Positions 59,591 to 64,000 of a stretch of DNA of 64,000 bases are shown piece after piece (within the stretch, counting starts at the first letter, position 1; the number at the start of each line of letters is the position of its first letter). The position numbers were made by a program, and so were the translations under genes. The notes below the pieces were generated by a model. It ran no database searches, was not told the origin of the DNA, and saw nothing but the letters and a program-made list of their open reading frames with translations. This stretch comes from Nectonema munidae (lineage: Eukaryota; Nematomorpha; Nectonematoida; Nectonematidae), in the NCBI GenBank assembly GCA_030549495.1, contig JAUIRK010000804.1, forward strand, positions 1-64,000. Direction: 5' to 3'.

Positions 59591-60019
59591 TCTTTATTCA
59601 TTTGTATCCATGTTTTGTTGGAGCAATGGTTTTATGACCGGATGCCCTTCCTGACGCCAACTCTCCTCCTTTCGCACCCTGGACTTGAGACCAGGAGATG
59701 GCGGAGTCCATTTCTGTTCCTTGGTTATAATTCTTTTTTTGCATTGCTTGGGTCTCAAATAAATGAAAAAGAGAATTTTGGGTTTATGAAAATTCTAGTT
59801 TGTTTACCAAAATTTCTACCAAATAAAATTGTTGAATTACACTAAATTTTTTTTCATTTTTAAAGGACCGAATTGCCCTGCTAATCGTATACATGTATGT
59901 GGTTATTTAATATATTTTATTTATACTTTCAGATATATATACCCAAGATCTATATTTTCTGACAAAATCTACATCTATATTTTTTAAATGGCTTCAAGGG
60001 GCTGCCGGCACCACCCTGA

Positions 60020-61170
60020 TTCATTTTGTTTCATATGAAAAAAATGAAAATTGTCTCTGCAAATGTCTTTGAAGATTTGTGAACCCTATCAGAAATATTT
60101 TGGAATACCAGTTGGAGACCAGGATAAGCCACGGGATCTTCATTAATGCTGTGAGTACTGCGAGAAGAGGCTGAAAGGATTGCTGCGAGGTGAGAAAAGG
60201 AAGGAATGCCACCCCTGTGTATTCTCCAGATCTACTGTCATCTATTGCTCCTATTACCCACTGCTCTAAATATCCCATGCCAGTGGCGCCTGCTCAAGAT
60301 GAAGTTCAATGCCACTATTCTGATAAAAAGAGGAGACGATGCTGAAGACTTTGATATTACCTACCTAATATAACAGAAAAAGCTCTTAATAGGAGATATG
60401 GGTCTAACCAAATGCAGTGTAGAGCTGTTTATCTCCAGAATAAAGGGGTGAAACTTAGTCAAGGATGTGCAAGTGACAAGCCAGAAGGCATAAAACTTTC
60501 TCTGAGGGATGGTCTCTGCTTCTGCCATGACGTGCCTGGACTGTTTGATGTTATTGAAGTGCCGTTTGTGCAGAAGGAGTGGCGGTTATTCACATACAGC
60601 TCCATCAGAAGTTTGAAGGCTGTACTTCTTCACAATGGAAACAAGTATCCGACGCTACCCTTAGCCCATTCTGTTTGCATAAAGAAAGATTACAACAGTG
60701 TGAGAGTTATCTTAGAAGTTCTGCAATACAACCAGTGCAAATTGTAATCATTGGAGATAGTAGCTTTTCTGGTTGGACTCTAAGGAAGATTCATAAAATT
60801 CCAATGCTTTCTCTGCTTTTGGGATAGTAGAGAATAGTAAGATCAGAAATATCTGATCATTATAGAAGAAAGAACTTGGAGCAGCGAATAGATTTTGTAG
60901 TTAGAATCCGGTACGTCATGTGGAAGCCATTAGTTGATCCGAAGATAGTGCTCATGCCGCCATTACACATTAAATTGGCGTTATTGAAGCCGTTTGTGAA
61001 AGTTCTTGACGAGAAAACAACCGCTTTCAAGTAACTTATTGAGTTTTCCCCCAAGTTATCTGAAACTGAAATCAAAGCTGGAATTTTTGTTGGACCTCAG
61101 ATAAAGAAGATTCTTGAGTCTACTGAGTTCTCAGACAAACTCATATTTTTAGGAAACCAGCTCAGATCTT
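60020..61170 (+). pseudogene. Relic of a repeated arthropod protein family of unknown function
   Basis: Plus-strand frames, interrupted several times, preserve in order CCEYCEKRLKGLLRGEKR (about 60.16 kb), EWRLFTYSSIRSLKAVLLHN (about 60.58 kb), PLAHSV, FLCFWDSR (about 60.82 kb), LVDP (about 60.93 kb), MPPLHIKLALLKPFVKVLD (about 60.95-61.0 kb), PKLSE and IKAGIFVGPQIKKILESTEF (about 61.07-61.13 kb). From memory, this combination marks a protein family present in many near-identical copies in several invertebrate genomes. It may be transposon-borne; its function is not known to me. The C-terminal part is missing. It lies in the intron of the second minus-strand gene. Confidence 0.65.
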
Positions 61171-62846
61171 GAAGTTAGCCCATATGTTTCATCTATACGT
61201 ATTATATATGCTGTTGTCTAGAAAAAAAGAAGTTCATTTAATGTAGTCTTCTTTTAGTTTAACATGGTAACCAACAGGAATAGATGGATATATTGTTGTG
61301 AAGCAAAACAAACAGTCTTGGGACTTCTTATAGAAGAATCAATGAACGACAACATTGATCAAGCGAATGCCATAAAACTAATTCTTCAGAAAAAACCTTT
61401 TATCTTTGCGTAGACTTAAAAAGTTCGTAACGTGAAAATCTTTTCTGTCATGCTAGGTATTCCACCCAAAAATAATCAGATTTTATAGCTTATAGTGTCT
61501 TTTAGCCATTTTCAGTATAATTATTAGAACAAATTTACAATGTTAAATAATAAAAACATAAGTCAATGTAATAAAATGTTTGCTCAAAAATTCAATTAAT
61601 CAAAAATGATAAAAAAATATACATGTTAGAAAAAAATAAAGACTACCATCGTATTCAGTGTATTCGATTTGCAAAAAAAGTGCCAAAAATTTATTGAAAC
61701 ATTTTTTTGTTACATAGTATAATTTTTCGACTCCGGCTCCACCGATTTGTAAATACAATGTAAAAATTTTTTAAACTTTTCTGTTTCAAATCTTAACCAA
61801 CTTCAAAGTAAGTAAAATTGTTTTAGACGCATCAGTTATAAATTACCGACTCGCTAATTAGTTTTCAATCTATAACTGATACTAAATATGTGATGACATG
61901 TACCATATGTCAATGTCGTTTATGAATTTCGATTTTAGAAAGTCATATTAAAAGACATCCTCGTATAATTATTTTATTGAAAAAAAAGTAATCAAAATTA
62001 TTGGTCTCAAAGAGTTTTAAAAAGGTGCTGTTTATTCTCTTAATTATTAAAAAAGTTATGTATTTAAGGTACATAAAATTTAGACTCATCTCTTCATTTA
62101 GAGATTTTAAAGGATTAGGATTTCGAGTCGGTATACAATAAAATTTAGGAGCCAGAATAGGAATCAGTTATTTTTAAGTACTTTGAATAAGGAAGTGGTT
62201 TAATTTTTGTATTCAAAGTGGGAAGTCAAGTGTCGGCGTTAAATTTATCAAGTTTTTAAGTATATTCGACTCATAAACCCTGATTTATTGATTAATATCC
62301 CTACAATGAACTTTACCCTTTCAGGAAAGTTAAACTTGGTGCAAAGCTCGAATCGGGGGGGGGGGGGATATACTTGTATCCTTATCAGTTTTATCAACAT
62401 TTTAAGTTCTAATTCTCCACTTCTCAACGCAATTTTATCAGTATTCTTTAAGAGGTAGGAAACTGGTGGGAACCCGCCAGCTACTTTTTGCTCTTCGTCG
62501 CCAATTATTGTTATTTGAATCGATAGACGTATCCTTATGAAAAAGTTTAATCAAGAACCGGAAAATATTTGAGTCTGGTTTCTTTTTTAATGCAATTTAA
62601 CATGTTCAACACAGATTTTTATTTCTTCGTTCCCTCGTGTCACACTCCTCTTTAGGTGCTTAAAAAGATGCATTGTGTGATTCAGTATTTTCAATTTTCT
62701 GAAAATCTTGGATCGATACCGATTTCCTATAAATTAGTTCATCACCAGCCGAGATCGCTCAAAGGTCGGCGATATCATGTGGGTTACGAAGCAAGTCATG
62801 CAACCTAAAAACATGAAACAAAATTTGTAAAAATTCTTAAAAAAAC

Positions 62847-62988
62847 CTTGATAAAAAGGAGCTTGTTGCTGAGTGCTTGTCGTGTTGGGAAGTTGGAGTT
62901 TCATAAGCTGAGTTAATTGCTGCACAGGAATATGCTTCAGGGTTTGAGGCAACGTCTTTGGACTAGGAGGAACAATTTTATATTGGGA
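62847..62988 (-). CDS. Internal exon of an unrecognised Pro/Gln-rich host protein
   Basis: The exon is bounded by AACTTTTTTAG| and CAAG|GTTTTT. It encodes 47 residues plus one base, beginning SQYKIVPPSPKTLPQTLKHI and continuing PVQQLTQLMKLQL and TSTQQQAPFYQ. It is Pro/Gln/Thr-rich, with no catalytic motif, and less AT-rich than the introns. It enters in phase 0 and leaves in phase 1, matching the exon that starts at 53,716. Upstream exons must lie beyond the window or be too short to see. A regulatory or nuclear protein is a reasonable guess only. Confidence 0.6.
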
Positions 62989-64000
62989 CTAAAAAAGTTT
63001 AATTCAAAAGTAAGAAAGAATGCGTGTATATACAAACTGATGCAAAGTAAATCGTTGCATCGTTTATTGCGTTTATGTTCATGCATGTAAATAGATGTCC
63101 GCCTTCATGTGTTTATAATTCTGTTACACCCTGCACGCCACACATGGAAACAAATGCACGGCACACACATGGCGCAAAATTTAGGGCTGAATTATTAGAA
63201 TTAGGGCTAATTTGTAGATTTCGCTTTAAGAATGCGGATAAATTATTGGTTGTTTATAGTGATTACATAGTTGTTGTTGTGTATCATTCGAGAAGTGTGC
63301 GCAGAAACTATCAGATTACTTCCTTTTTGTGTTCAAAAGCTCCTTATAGATCATGTCTTTGAACTCACGTGATCAAAATTACGCAATTCGTGATTGGCAT
63401 AAGAGCTCTCAAAAATTTATTAGGAATATAATTTTATGTATGCTATCAAAAAGTTTAATTATTATGAGAACAAATTTCATCATACCGGTTTTTGCTTACA
63501 TTAACTTTTTTGGATTTGTGTATTAAGAATACTACATTTTGGATTATCTGCTGTATTCCAAATCTATAGGGTGGGAGCGACTGAGCCACAATGTGCATTC
63601 AAGAAGGAAGGAGGTGAAGAAGCCTTTCGTTACACGAATAATTTTGAATTTTATTTTAATTCCATTTATGTTTTAAAAATATAATTTTTTTGTAAGCCAA
63701 GTTGTTTTTTTAGATCTGGAACAAACATAAGGATTTTCTTATAAATTTTTTTTCTCTTCGTTTGTTGGTATGATCAAAAGTGTGATACTTTTATTTTAAA
63801 CCTGTTTGTTTTATGTTTAAGTATGGTTTTTGGAAAAGTAAAACTCTCAAAAAGTTTTAGGTTATACTGGTAATGAATTAAGTTTTTTGCTTTAAACTTA
63901 AATTAAATAATAATTTTTTATGAGTATTTTTTTAAGTTTTTTAAAAAGGTTTGGAATTAATTAATGTTTGGAATTTTAAAAAAAAAATCAAAATGAAGAA
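62989..64000. other. Stretch without identifiable features
   Basis: This is AT-rich sequence with short open frames that lack any family resemblance. It is probably intron or upstream sequence of the minus-strand gene. Confidence 0.5.

Larger units (their letters stand above)
53717..62846. other. Intron (9.1 kb) of the second minus-strand gene
   Basis: It is inferred from the matching phases of the flanking exons. It is filled with the MITEs, the LINE end and the protein-family relic listed separately. Further small exons could be hidden in it. Confidence 0.5.

Noticed and set aside
59324-59845. 173-codon plus-strand frame
   Set aside because: It lies antisense to the LINE C-terminal motif and has no recognisable family.

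Overview
The window is AT-rich animal DNA, most likely arthropod. It carries spliced host genes with long introns, a nuclear copy of a mitochondrial complex III subunit gene, and a dense mix of LINE, tRNA-SINE, hAT, Tc1/mariner, piggyBac-type, pogo/Tigger and copia relics. A crustacean such as a parasitic copepod would fit, but this is a guess from base composition and repeat content. There are no bacterial operons and no CRISPR array.

Layout. 1-7.0 kb: two decayed, diverged copies of one RNase H-bearing LINE family, both on the minus strand. 7.2-7.6 kb: an intact intronless UQCRB-like gene (+). 7.6-12.8 kb: gene-poor, with a 787-bp hAT-type element that has a TTAA-flanked MITE inside it. 12.8-40.4 kb: one minus-strand gene for a receptor tyrosine kinase of the MuSK/Nrk type. 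I assembled it from seven exons whose splice phases all agree (2172 nt, 723 codons plus stop). It encodes a signal peptide, two Ig domains, a novel-looking membrane-proximal segment, a transmembrane helix, a juxtamembrane NPAY motif and a complete kinase domain in one exon. Its introns hold SINEs, MITEs, a Tc1 relic and a 626-bp MULE-like palindrome.

40.4-53.2 kb: intergenic. It contains a 4.3-kb block bounded by hAT-type ends and an 8-bp target duplication, with a broken copia-type retrotransposon inside, followed by a pogo/Tigger pseudogene. 53.4-63.0 kb: the 3' part of a second minus-strand host gene, seen as two phase-compatible exons separated by a 9.1-kb intron. That intron holds paired hAT MITEs, a C/G-run foldback element, a LINE 3' end and the relic of a repeated arthropod protein family. 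I do not recognise the gene's product. 63.0-64.0 kb: nothing identifiable.

The host genes show no functional link to each other. UQCRB (+) and the kinase (-) are convergent. The most noteworthy items are the unusual MuSK-like receptor (long activation loop without the YxxxYY motif, no visible Frizzled-type domain, NPxY retained), the MULE-like foldback with a 9-bp target duplication, the TTAA-flanked MITE family, and the nested insertions.
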